Source: Mortierella alpina (Eukaryota > Mortierellomycota > Mortierellomycetes > Mortierellales > Mortierellaceae). Taken from it: a stretch of DNA of 64,000 nucleotides. The notes beneath the pieces are model-generated. The model searched no databases. It was not told where the DNA came from and saw only the letters and a program-made list of their open reading frames with translations. A program made the translations under genes and the position numbers. This document shows, piece after piece, positions 1 to 10,145 of the stretch. Positions within the stretch are counted from its first letter, which is position 1. Each line of letters starts with the position of its first letter. The stretch covers positions 1,116,001 through 1,180,000 of the forward strand of contig JANATF010000006.1 of assembly GCA_029449245.1 (NCBI GenBank), given 5' to 3'.

Positions 1-1920
1 GACATTGATCCATCTGCCTTGGCCACCCTCCTCATCCTCATCCTCAGACGCCTCTTCCCACTCATCCCAGTTGTCTGCGCCTTCGCCATTCTCATCTGGG
101 TTCTCGGCCAACAGCTGCAGTCCCTCCATATCTCCGTCGTTATTGCTCTGGCCATAAACCGAGGGCTTGTAGTCACGCATGTTCATCACAGCATTGCGGC
201 CGCGATCCTTCTTCTTGAGCAGCTCGGGGTTGAGTTCTCTGTAGAGACCAATCAGCGAGCGCGAAGCCATCATCACTCCCTTGTCCCTGTGGTTCTTGTA
301 CTCTGTCAGATCCTGAAGCAACGTCGCCTCCATAGCCAAGGGACAGCGCGACGAGATTTCGCGGATACCATTCAAACCAGCTGCCATAACCTCTGCAGCA
401 CAGTGCTCCGTCACAAAGTTGTTGGCCAGGGTTTGGAGCACGGGCTCGATCACATCTGGAGGAATCAAGTCGTGGGATGCCTGAGCAGTGATCGCAATAA
501 TCTGCGTGACATCCTTCTGAGTAGGCTGAAGACGCTTCTGAAGGTAGGGGTAGAAGGCCAAGACGGTCAGCTTGTGGACTCCAATGATGCGGGAGATCAA
601 GTTCATCAACATGAGCTGGACTTCGTGACGCTCACGAGATGAAGCCAGGTGAGTGTAAAGCTTTTCCGTGAATCCTAGAGGAAAGGTGAAGCAAAAAAGT
701 CCACTTGGTAAGCTGACTTTTGGTACTGTTTCCAGCGCATGAAACATATCAGAATGAAAAGAATAAAACTTGGTGTTACCTTGAGGATCGTTCAGCAGAT
801 GCAGGGCAGAAAAGTTGAAGACCTCGGCCTTTTTCTTGGCTCTCTGCTTCTTCTTCAAACTGGCAACCATCTTGTCCATCTGCTTAGCCTTGGACTTTGT
901 CTTTTTGCTGACATTGGCCTTGTGTTGCATGCCCTTGATATCAGGCAACTCATCCTCATCCTCGGAATCGCCATCATCCTCGTTGTTGCCCAAGAAGAAC
1001 TGCAATGCGGTGACCATGATTTTGGTGACAGGCGAAAAGCAGGCGTGAGCGATCACATTGACAGTCTTGGCGTCGTTCCTGTATCCAGTGTAAATCCCGA
1101 TCAAACGATTAGTTACCAAATGTACGAAAGCATAGATATAGTATAGATGGGTGACGTGTGCAAGGGGTAGACTGTACATACCAGATGTTCTTGCGGTACA
1201 ATTCAATGCAGACATCCAAACTGCGCTTGGCGGCAATGGCGTTCTCGCTTCCAGTTCCTGCAGCGCCCTCAGCAGAAGTCAACATCGTGTACATGAATCC
1301 CTGAAGGGTCTTGTTCATCTTGTTGTTCTTTGCTTTTTGATTGCTGGTTTTGATGTCATTGACAATGTGGTTGTAAAGGATGTCGCGAAGGACCTTGTCT
1401 CTGCAGCGGAACAAAGTAAAGAAGAGTGACAGCAGGCTTGTGGACGAGATCATCTCCCTGTTGCGCAAAAGGACCAACGCCTGGACCATTGTGCGACGGA
1501 GCTCAGCATTAAGAATCTGGTAGTGTTTCGACAAAAGTGAGATGATTTGATCAGGGAACTCCTTGGTATCCTCGGGGTAGCATGGCGAGACCTGAGAGGA
1601 AAGAGGCAAAGCGAGGAAAAATGTGTTAGATGCCGAGACGCCGCAAGGTGTGCAAAAGTCATGACAAGTGTTATCCCTGGGACATAGCCTCTACAAGACG
1701 AAATGCAAGACACCAGCGGTACCTGAGCGATAAAGTTGATCAGATCCTGAAAGTCAGTGGACAGCTCCTCGGGCTTGAGCTCGAAAATGGCCCTGGAGGA
1801 CTCAAAGTGACGAAGCTGTTGCAGAAACTCTTCCTTGTAAGAGAGGGGATCACGCTTGATGAGGTTCTGAAGCTGAGGAATGTTGGTCGGCAGCAGAGCC
1901 GCCCTGTTGCGCTTTCCCAT
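1..1920 (-). CDS. SDA1: SDA1 homologue, ribosome biogenesis and nuclear export (partial, C-terminus beyond window)
   Basis: Proposed exons, minus strand: 1920-1723, 1591-1182, 1078-780 and 674 to beyond position 1, all with GT-AG introns of 103-131 nt that keep frame. The N-terminus [19 protein letters not shown] and the following [14 protein letters not shown] are characteristic of Sda1, a conserved nucleolar/nuclear protein needed for 60S pre-ribosome maturation and export and, in yeast, for actin organisation. Later exons hold the family's helical region ([19 protein letters not shown]), a basic [25 protein letters not shown] stretch and, at the window edge, the acidic [14 protein letters not shown] segment that precedes the C-terminal domain. 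The start is the first ATG of the open frame and matches the family start. Sda1 proteins are usually about 700-760 residues; about 526 codons are visible and the rest lies to the left. Confidence 0.93.
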
Positions 1921-2738
1921 GAGAGTCTAGAGGGTGATGTTGAAAGAAGGGAGAGTGGGGCGAAGAGATGCGAAAGAGACCATCAACTACAGCCAGATGT
2001 CAAGGAGAAAAAAAAAAGAAAATATTTCACTTGAAATCATAACATCAGAAGGCAGTCCCCTTTCTTTTTTTTTTTTTTGTCCCTGGGATACTGGCATTTG
2101 GGAGCCAAGCAGTTCATAGCGACGTTACTTTTGATCCTTGGATCTTGATGTCGGCTCTTACTCTCCTCCCTTCATCGATTCCGCGAATACTATTGTTGCG
2201 CAATACTTTATTCCTGTTGCAAGCTGCTAAGGAATATTGCTACTATCGAGTGCTAGCTGATACAATGACATTCATCTCAGAGATAAAGTATCTGTCCCTC
2301 TTCTCACTTAGGTGGGTTATGTCTGCGTAAGAGAGTAGTAGATCCTCCGGCCTGCTAAGAAGATGTAGCTGGATGGTTGGACCCGGTACGAACCGCGGGC
2401 TCTCTCTTCTTCCTCTCTTCTTCCTCTCTTCCTCCTTTTTCTTCAGCTATGCCTCCGCTCGCACTATTGCTGCTCGACGCTTTTTTTCTCCTCTGCATTG
2501 GCCTGAGCCAAACGTCCAGCAGCGACGCGATACCATCCAGACTTTAAACAACGGTCGACTCCACATGTTTTCCGTTGCGACGGCCATCTGCTTCACTGTG
2601 AACAAAAAAAAGGGTGGACCGGTTCGGGGACCCGGAGTAAATTCCATGTCACACTGGCAAGAACCCACGTTCATCTCCTTCGCAAAATTTGAGTTTTTGG
2701 ATTTGCGAGAAAGACCAACTATGGACACTAATGCTACC
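1921..2738. other. Intergenic: SDA1 upstream region and CFAP20/BUG22 3' flank
   Basis: No supported gene. It holds a T-run near 2064-2078 and a TTCTTCC-type pyrimidine tract near 2403-2445. The plus-strand open frame that crosses 2373-2996 is mostly low-complexity or antisense to the final CFAP20 exon. Confidence 0.6.
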
Positions 2739-3884
2739 TCACTTGACAACCGGAAGATACAGCTTAAACTCGGCTGGCAGCTCATTCTCGGGCACCAGCC
2801 GGTCGGAAAAGTATATCCTCCTTATCCTGCAGTTGGCGTGTATCGTGATCCGCTGAGTTTCTACGAAGGTGGTCCCGTATGCACGCTTTGTATAGTCCGC
2901 AAGGTTCAGCTGGATCTGATTCCACCCTGGATCCATCCGCAGTGGCATTGTGGTGATAAATGGCTTGACTCTCGTTGCATTCTAGATATCGATTAGGCAT
3001 ATCCCCACACAACACCAGGCGGAATTGAATAACAGAGCGGGATAGTGGTTCAAAAAGACAAGCAAAATTGTTAGCACAATGGAAATAAAATCGTGCACAT
3101 GGTGTCGAGTAAGTCTGTCAGATCGCTATCCACTAGCAAGAGGTTCCCACTTGAGCTCTTAGCTCTGGAGTCGCGAGAGATATTAGCTCCGCTCTTTCCT
3201 TTGCACCAACAATAGCTTTGCATCATAGTAGCAAGTCCCAACCTGGAAATTGGATGCCCTGAATCGACGCTTTTCGCCTAGATCGTCCAGAAGTGTGACC
3301 TCGAAACTCCAGTATTTGCCCAGATTCTTGACCAAAAATACAAGAAACGGCAGCTTAATGCCCAACGTTCGAGTCGCGAGGGACGGCGTTGTGATAAAGG
3401 TCGAGGGCAAGTTGGTCGACAAGAGCTCTAGTACTTGCGAATTGAGGGTGTCGTCAATCACGAACTCGACATGTGGCTCCTGCACAGGGGTTTGTTGTTG
3501 CGCTGATAGTGAACTGCTATCGCCAGTTGACGTTGTTGACTTGGGTTTGGGAGCCGAGGCTGGCGACGGACCAACCCGCTTCGCCCACATTTGAAGAGGG
3601 TCCGAGCTAGGGTGATAAGAAGCAACCAAACATGATGAGAATCTGTACTGGGTTCAGAGTGATGCTCTTTCGCAGAACCAGTGCACGCAGTGTAGTAGCC
3701 TACCCCAGACTGTAGAACACAGAGAGGAACCCCGACTATATGAAGAACAAAGTGAGTGGTGTTAAAGCATGTATGTGGCATGTCACTTCCACGTCCCACT
3801 TGAGCAGGAGTCGCTTCTGGCACGGAAAGGACGTAGTGGCTAATTGGTGTAGGTTGAACGTGCCTGGAACGTGTTTTTGAACAT
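2739..3884 (-). CDS. CFAP20/BUG22 homologue (CFA20 domain)
   Basis: Proposed exons: 3884-3864 (21 nt), 3735-3704 (32 nt), 3606-3243 and 2981-2739. Together they encode about 219 residues beginning [19 protein letters not shown], continuing with [36 protein letters not shown], then [30 protein letters not shown] and [11 protein letters not shown]. This is the BUG22/CFAP20 family signature almost end to end. Family members are ciliary/basal-body proteins involved in microtubule-inner-protein assembly and tubulin modification; plants and some other lineages keep them in non-motile roles. The protein is about 25 residues longer than typical because of a Ser/Pro/Gln-rich insertion near residues 28-55. 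The first intron has a GC donor (CAG|GCACGT), whereas the rest are GT-AG. Its role in a non-flagellate fungus is unknown. Confidence 0.9.
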
Positions 3885-4329
3885 GCAGCGGTTATTGTGA
3901 TGAGCTTGCGCAGGGTTCCTTGGGTATGGCAAAAATGCTTGGTCAAAAAACATCCAAGGGCCAAGCCTCAAAAGTGTTTAAAACCAAACTTTCGCCAGAT
4001 GATCATCAACAGCAATCGGTTGGCATTGTTACGTAGAGACTTGGGGTAAAAGCCCTACGACTGCTATCGTTCCGGAAGTTGTTTGTCGCACTCAGAAGCT
4101 TGGTATACGTCTGAGTGGGTACTGGGACCAGGCCAGAAGGTCCTGAGCACGGCACCACAGGGTAGTGGTCATTCCGAGCATGTCTGGTCTTTTGCAGCAC
4201 TTTGTGAATCTTTTTCTTCCGTCATCATCAATGGCAAACTTTGTTACTTCCTGTGTGGGCTACCAAGACCTAGGAGATTTGCTTTCTGTGCTGCACTGAT
4301 CAAAACAATGCGGAAGATGGATCCCATTC
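3885..4329. other. Intergenic, CFAP20/BUG22 upstream region
   Basis: No supported gene. This is the presumed promoter of the minus-strand CFAP20 gene and the 3' flank of the unrecognised gene that follows. Short open frames here have no recognisable content. Confidence 0.5.
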
Positions 4330-5275
4330 TTAACAACATCTGGCATAGGCAGCGTCTATTGTCCGCTTGAACACTTCCAACTGAAAAAGACGATCTGGCG
4401 GATCATCAGAAACAGATAGCTTGTTGGTCTCAGATTCCTTTAGAAAAAGACTGTGAAGTTGAGCCGATAGCTCCATACAAAGCGCGAGACACAGTGAGCG
4501 CGCCATTTCAACTTTTACACTCCTAGTCATGACTTCGACCTTTGCATCTATGACAATTTGTCTCTCGGCTCTGTGCAAGGCTAAGAGCTATACTGACCTG
4601 CACTTCCCTCCCAACAATAATCATGCCTGTATTGTGCCGACGCTACCACCAAGTCGGGCCAAGGAGAGCGCATTTGCTTGAATGCTAATATGTCCAGTAG
4701 CAACCGTCTTATCCAGTTCCTGAATTTGAATCTGCTGTGGCTGCAACGAATCCAAAAGACTGATGATCAGTTTGCCTTCGCTAGTCGGCGTCTTCAAACG
4801 CTTAAGCGTCGTCGCATTGGCGGGAACAAGGGTTTTGACGATTGCCCTCAAACAATCAACGGTCGAGCGTTCGCTGTATGACAATGTGACGAAAGGCCTG
4901 TTTATCACTCTCGTGCACCAAACTGAATTGCGCCGAGGTCATCCCGATCCAGTGCTGACGCTTCAACGAGGAGTCTTGTGAAGGGCAAGGGATCGTACTG
5001 TGGCGCCTGCAGAGATACGTGTAGCTGCTGGCATGGTTCTCCCCGAGCAATGGGGCTGAAGGGCTGATATATCCTTCCTGGTTCTGGGTGTCTCTACACT
5101 AAGTTTGAGGCGCCTTTGAGGTCCATGGTTTTGCACTGGGCTCTCATGGTCCTGGATCCGAGGATTTGCTGCTGGTAAACGAGTGGATGCTGCAGGTACA
5201 CAGAAGATGGTCCCACAGAAGGTGGAGCCGCGCATACAGAAGGCGAGTCTGTATGGACAGAAGCCGGTCCTGCAT
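4330..5275 (-). CDS. Hypothetical protein, four-exon model
   Basis: Not recognised. A consistent model is exons 5275-5238, 5093-4999, 4922-4650 and 4580-4330. It has three GT-AG introns (69, 76 and 144 nt) that all preserve frame, and gives 218 residues starting MQDRLLSIQTRLL and ending TIDAAYARCC. The second half looks helical and coiled-coil-like (ISLLDSLQPQQIQIQELDKTVATG, then KVEVMTRSVKVEMARSL). No signal peptide or membrane span is visible. A TATA-like sequence lies about 30-40 nt upstream of the start. Other splice choices are possible, so only the two 3' exons are moderately supported by their long open frames. Confidence 0.38.
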
Positions 5276-5305
5276 AGGAGGATGGAAATCCTACCTAACC
5301 CGAAG

Positions 5306-5313
5306 ATTATATA
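5306..5313 (-). promoter_or_regulatory. TATA-like element
   Basis: TTATATAA on the minus strand, about 31-38 nt upstream of the proposed start at 5275. This spacing suits a core promoter if the transcript has a very short leader. Confidence 0.3.
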
Positions 5314-5551
5314 AGGGAATGCAACCCAATCATATCTCTCTCCTGTTCTGGGGTATCAGCATCGACGATGTGGCAGATCGCCCGTCAGTTGTCCATTTTT
5401 GTCTGCTTAGAATGGCATTGGCAGAGACGACGATGGATGAACGTGAGTATGGAGGTGGGCAGTGGGCAAAAGCGAATCCTCTTAAGGATTGATGGGTCGG
5501 ATCAAGATGGTCGCACAGACCAACGAGCAGAGAAATCATTTTATTTTTTGA

Positions 5552-5872
5552 TCAACAACGCAATCGGCTTTTGCCATGCTGAGGCTCACAGACGGGACCC
5601 GGACCAAAGCGTGGATCCATCGGCTCATCCGGGCATGGCATCAACGCGTTACCGAGGGCGATGTTCAGATTGTTGGATATAGGTTGCAAAGGCAGCTCTA
5701 AATCACCCTCAGCGACATTAGGTAGAGCGCTCAGTGCTGGTTGGCTTACGGAAGGCATGTTACCGGAGGCTCTGTCGACAACATTAACGGGTGCTGCGCA
5801 AACAAGCATCAGCACCAAAGGAGGGAGGAATAAACCGATAAACAGAGTGTGAAAAACCGTCAAATGTCCCAT
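5552..5872 (-). CDS. Small secreted protein with C-terminal two-cysteine motif, copy 1
   Basis: Single-exon ORF of 106 residues. The N-terminus (MGHLTVFHTLFIGLFLPPLVLMLVCAAPV) looks like a signal peptide, with a likely cleavage after the AA-P region. The mature part is Pro/Asn/Leu-rich without domains and ends in MPCPDEPMDPRFGPGPVCEP followed by a short basic tail with a third Cys. The plus-strand ORF at 6460-6774 has the same length, the same AAPV junction and the same MPC-(13/14 residues)-GPVCxP ending, so the two are paralogues facing apart. The function is unknown; the size, secretion signal and paired cysteines would suit a secreted peptide or effector-like protein. Resemblance to a processed precursor is inference only. 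Confidence 0.62.
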   Translation of the reverse strand: MGHLTVFHTLFIGLFLPPLVLMLVCAAPVNVVDRASGNMPSVSQPALSALPNVAEGDLELPLQPISNNLNIALGNALMPCPDEPMDPRFGPGPVCEPQHGKSRLRC

Positions 5873-6459
5873 TCTGTATCGTTGGTAGTTGTGGTATAAT
5901 CGTAGCCGTTCTTGAATACGAATGGTTGCGAATAGCCGGATTCTCTTGAGTGAAATTGTTGAGATGAAGGGAAGAGAAAGTGTGGAATGAGTTATTTGCT
6001 TGCAAGAGTGTTTTCAGCAAGTTAAAAGATCGTGTTTGGCCATTCCGTTATGCTGGGCAAAAAATGGGTTACAAAGAACGAAAGACCCGCTTCTCTCTAG
6101 GCCAATTCGGCAAACAACCCTGAGTTGGTTACATTTCAATCATACTTGTTCACAAATCGTACGCATCATCTCGATCGCAATCTTAGTATTCTGATGGTAA
6201 TGCTCCATCTACTACAACACAGTTACTGCCGATGCCTATTTAGTTTTTCCTCTCGTGACCTCCTGCTGTTTCTCAGAGAGCATTCCATTCTTAGTGGTCG
6301 ATTTGCGTGGCGAGAGTGGATTGGAACAGATAAAAGGGTGAGGGGACGGTGATGTCTCTGACTTCCCAGAAGCACACTTATCCTTCCACACCACTCCCTC
6401 CAACTTTCCAACGACAAACAACATTTTGACCTCGGAACTACTGAGGACATATACACACC
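5873..6459. promoter_or_regulatory. Shared intergenic region between divergent small secreted-protein genes
   Basis: 587 bp between the two divergent start codons. No ORF here is convincing. A GATAAAAG element near 6329-6336 lies upstream of the plus-strand copy. A shared regulatory region would allow co-expression of the pair; this is inferred from layout only. Confidence 0.4.
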
Positions 6460-6774
6460 ATGAAGTATGACAGTTTCACCGCGTTCCATCTGCTCGCGTT
6501 CGGTCTCAGTTTCATTGCCATGGGCACGTTGATCATCGCAGCGCCCGTATTTGGCTCTAACTCAATGAAGACATCAGGCCTAATCAAAAGTGGGACACAG
6601 TTGACAAGCAGGTCGATACCACCCAAACAAGACGACGCTTCATTTGAGCCTGAAGCACCTCATGCCAACATCATGCCATGCTCATCAGCTTGGAAACTGA
6701 ATATGGGCCATGGACCAGTCTGTCAACCATCGGCCCCAGCCCTCCCAAACCCCGAATTCGGTTTAGGTCCATGA
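6460..6774 (+). CDS. Small secreted protein with C-terminal two-cysteine motif, copy 2
   Basis: Single-exon ORF of 104 residues, starting at an ATG in the context ACACACCATGAAG. The N-terminal 28 residues (MKYDSFTAFHLLAFGLSFIAMGTLIIAAPV) form a hydrophobic signal sequence or signal anchor. The C-terminus holds MPCSSAWKLNMGHGPVCQP and then a Pro-rich PALPNPEFGLGP end. It is paralogous to the minus-strand gene at 5552-5872: similar length, the same AAPV after the hydrophobic segment, and the same MPC...GPVCxP motif with cysteines 13-14 residues apart, while the middle parts have diverged. No known family is recognised. Confidence 0.62.
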   Translation: MKYDSFTAFHLLAFGLSFIAMGTLIIAAPVFGSNSMKTSGLIKSGTQLTSRSIPPKQDDASFEPEAPHANIMPCSSAWKLNMGHGPVCQPSAPALPNPEFGLGP

Positions 6775-7172
6775 AATTGAGAACGTGAAAGACAGTAGCG
6801 TAAATAAAGAGCGATATCCTGGACTGCATGAATGAGCACAAGGTTCTTGATCGAAGCAGCTCGTGAATGGACTACTGTAAGCGTATTTTGTGACAGCCTT
6901 GAAAATGGCAAATGCGAGATCATTGCCCGAGCCCTTACTATAGCACAAGATTGACCGTGGCCTCCTTGGATATTCCGACAAGCAGGCTCGAATGGACCTT
7001 GGCGGCCTAATGTATGATCGAGAGTGTCACATTCCATATCATCTTCCATGTCGAGTCGAACGGTATCATAATGCAAGTGGTTTATTGCGCAGATTTGGCT
7101 TCTGTAGTTCGTTCTGCTCCGCTATGGCGCAGTTGCTGTTGCATCTGTCGTGCCTACTGGTCAATCAGAGCG
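6775..7172. other. Intergenic between convergent genes
   Basis: 398 bp between the 3' ends of the secreted-protein gene (plus) and the XRCC4-like gene (minus). Nothing supportable was seen. Confidence 0.5.
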
Positions 7173-9847
7173 TTATTCCATGTTCCTGATCAAATCTTCG
7201 TGTGATATAATGGATCCACCATTCGAAGCAGAGTTTTTTGTTCTTCTCGCCAATCCAGATCTTGCACCCGCAGCACTAGCAGTCCTTCTCAACAATTCAG
7301 GAGATGCATTTACTCGAACACCCCGCGCTCCTGCAGGCGAGGAGGGGCTTTCTGGAGAGGAAATACCTGATTCTGGTGTGGTCCTGTCCAATGATGCCTT
7401 TGGTGCACCAGGTCTGCGCCTATGATTGTAATTGATAGAGCAGAACATGCGTCCATTAGCAAATAATATAGCAGGTGTAATTCATATTCTAGGGGACGGA
7501 CTTACATAGCAACAACAGGAAAGTTTCTCCTGGGACGCGAGGATGCGCCACTTTCAGAGGGTGAATCGGCTTTCGTGATCTTCCTGGCGTGCGTGCTCTC
7601 TTTTGAGCTCCCAACACTCTCGCTATCGTCTGAGCGTAGCCTCTTGCTAGTTACATTCTCCGAGTGATTACTAGGACGCCTGCTTTGGCCGACTTCATCT
7701 TGATTGCGTCGGAGAAGCACATCTGCGGCGTCTGATTCTTCCCGCTTGATAGCCCTCTTTCTCGGTGACAGAGACGGTTTGTCAGTGCCATTCTCCTGAT
7801 GCGGAGGGACTATAGGAGGCGTGACACAACCCGGAGCTGCGGGAGTTAGAGCGGGACCTCCAGGGTCTCAAGAAGAGGATACATATACATGCCTGGCAGG
7901 TCTTACCATGAGCTGCGGCTTTGGACACGCGATCAATAAGAGATTTGCCACGGCGGACTAACGGTTCATCTTCGTCCTCTACGACGTTGTCTTTTTCGTC
8001 CTTGCCTTTGCCAGTGGCATCATTTCCGTCCCACCCGTATCCGTCCTGTGGGTGAGGGAGGGGAAGCTGGAGCTCATCCGCATCATCTGGAGCGCTGGCT
8101 TCGACATATTTCGTGTCCTTTGACTTGACTTTGGCTCGGGATAACTTGGTATCTGAAGCAGATTCGGAGGATTGTGACGGATTATCTGCGCCTTGCCGCG
8201 CCGCGAGCTCGGCTCGCCCCTTACCAGAGCCTCTACTAAGACCTCTTCCGCGTCCTCTCCCACGACCTGAGCCTCTCACGCTAGTACTGGTCGCTCCTTC
8301 TTCTGCATCCGAGTCTTCCTGCTTTTTGACGTCAGATATGTCAACATCGGCCTCGGTTATCTTCTTCCCTCTCAACTCTGCATTCATTTTGCGCTCCTCC
8401 CTAAGGGCTAACGTCCGCACAAAGGTCAACATGGCCATGTTAAGACGTTTATTCTTCTGACCAAACATATACATGTACCAAGAAACCTGCAACTTTGATC
8501 CTTACCTTTCTCCAGATTGTCGATTCTTTCCTGCTGCTTATTCCTCATGTCGACCAGTTTGACAATCTTTTCTTTTTTAGAGTTCAAGAGTAATCTGAAC
8601 TACTCAGCAAGAATAAGCACAGCATCGCAAGATTGAGTTAGGAATCCTTCCGCAGTGACGCATTCCTTTAGGCAAGAAACACGCATACCTTCTCGAGTAG
8701 GTTGTTTGTAAATTCTATTTTCTCCTTTGTGAAGTTTTCGAGCGCCTCATTGCAGTCCTGGTATTGCTGTTTCACGCCGTCGACATGGCTCTTCAGGCTG
8801 GAGGCCATATACTGTGAGGATGAAAACTTGACTTATTAGTTTCCAGATACACCACGCGTTGCAGAACAAATGTCGGCAAGCCATCGCACTGCCAGCAGTA
8901 TTTGCAAACTACCTCGATCTTTATCCGCTCCTCAATAGTGGATTTGATCCACTGGCGCAAAATTTCTGAAGACTCTTCCGTCGCGACCCTCTTTAGAAGC
9001 ATAGTCCCCAATATGGTCTAATACATGGAGCGATCATTAGTTAATTGCCCAATCGCACATCATTTTGAAAATGTCTTTAGGCATAAGTGAGTAGGACGGC
9101 TTGCGTACCTTCTCCTGGCTCTGCTTTCCGCGAACAGTTTTTGTCACCATTCCTGCCCATGTCAGCTATTTTTGTGTTTACAGTCGAAGAATATCCGAGT
9201 TAGGATTCTTTTTACTTAGGTTTGGCACGACCCTGCGATTGCGAGGGTATCGAAATGTAACGAATACTTACTACCAACTCCTGCGACGAAGCGGCAGATG
9301 AGCGCACGCTTAACGAAACGCTCCTTGTACTACTCTCCTCTTTTTCAGAGTCAGGTCCCATGAACGCCTCCCTAGTCAGGCTTTCGTATCGATCCTTTTC
9401 TACCTCGTCTTCAAAGCGGCCGTTTCGTTCCGCGTCCAGTTCCTGTCGCGTCACTAACAATCATAACCGAACGCGTGTTTTTGGTGGCGTAAAAGTAAGC
9501 ACTCTGAATCTCAAGCGTAGAAAAAAAAATGGCAACGTGGATCGCAATGATGATAACACCCCAGTCCTACATATCCCTTCCCAGAACGAGGTGTAGTCCG
9601 TGACACAGACTCGGCACTGCCTCGCCGATTCGCCACCACGCTTCTTGGGTGTCTCCCAGATGGTCTGGATGGCATAGTCGGCACGGTGGCTGCCCTTGCC
9701 TTGACTGTTGATGATGTATCCGTGGATGTGGAAAAGCGAGACGACTTCTCTATCATTCGTCTTTGACCTATGAGGGTATCGCAAGAGTGCACACATGCTT
9801 GTCGTTAAGTTAAATTTCTTCAACGGCTTGGGCGCAGGAGCACGCAT
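7173..9847 (-). CDS. XRCC4-like non-homologous end-joining protein
   Basis: Proposed nine exons: 9847-9571, 9453-9272, 9165-9109, 9017-8913, 8811-8689, 8599-8506, 8407-7907, 7836-7506 and 7419-7173, giving 638 residues with every junction in frame. The head region aligns by eye with XRCC4: AIQTIWE then VCVTDYTSFWEGIL (compare the human WEKT...ITLTDGHSAWTG segment) and LTRQELDAERNGRFEDE; SSEILRQWIKSTIEERIK follows at the head-stalk junction. Exons 5-6 (about residues 208-279) form a long coiled-coil stalk containing FRLLLNSKKEKIVKLVDMRN, the XRCC4 pattern. XRCC4 dimerises through this stalk and holds DNA ligase IV for double-strand-break joining in the nucleus. The tail (about 360 residues, against about 130 in human) is disordered and carries an RGRGRGRGLSRGSGKGR basic tract. 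The exon 6/7 junction is the least certain. Confidence 0.8.
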
Positions 9848-10145
9848 TGCGATGGGTTGTTGATGAAGGTACAATGGCGGACTAGCAGTCCGGCGGTGGT
9901 GCTTGCCTTTTCGAAGCTGTTAAAGAGCTGTCCATGGTCCTGTAGGGTGCAAGAGAAGAGGGTGCCTCCTTGCAGGGGTTGTAGGATGGGGAGGCTGAAG
10001 AAAAATGAATGGAGTGTGCGATGAGCAGATATGCTTTTTTTGCCATCGAAAATTCACCTGCTGCAAATGGGGCGAGGAAACACCGTCCTATTTTTTTGCA
10101 ATAGATCTCCACCAACGGAACAGACACTTCTCACAAAAGCCCGAA
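9848..10145. promoter_or_regulatory. Divergent promoter region, XRCC4-like / WBP4-like
   Basis: About 298 bp separate the start codons of the minus-strand XRCC4-like gene and the plus-strand WBP4-like gene, so both promoters must lie here or overlap the first exons. No specific element is claimed. Confidence 0.4.

Noticed and set aside
2373-2996. A 207-codon plus-strand frame with a hydrophobic start
   Set aside because: The second half is antisense to the conserved last exon of CFAP20/BUG22, and the start is low-complexity Ser/Phe from a pyrimidine tract.
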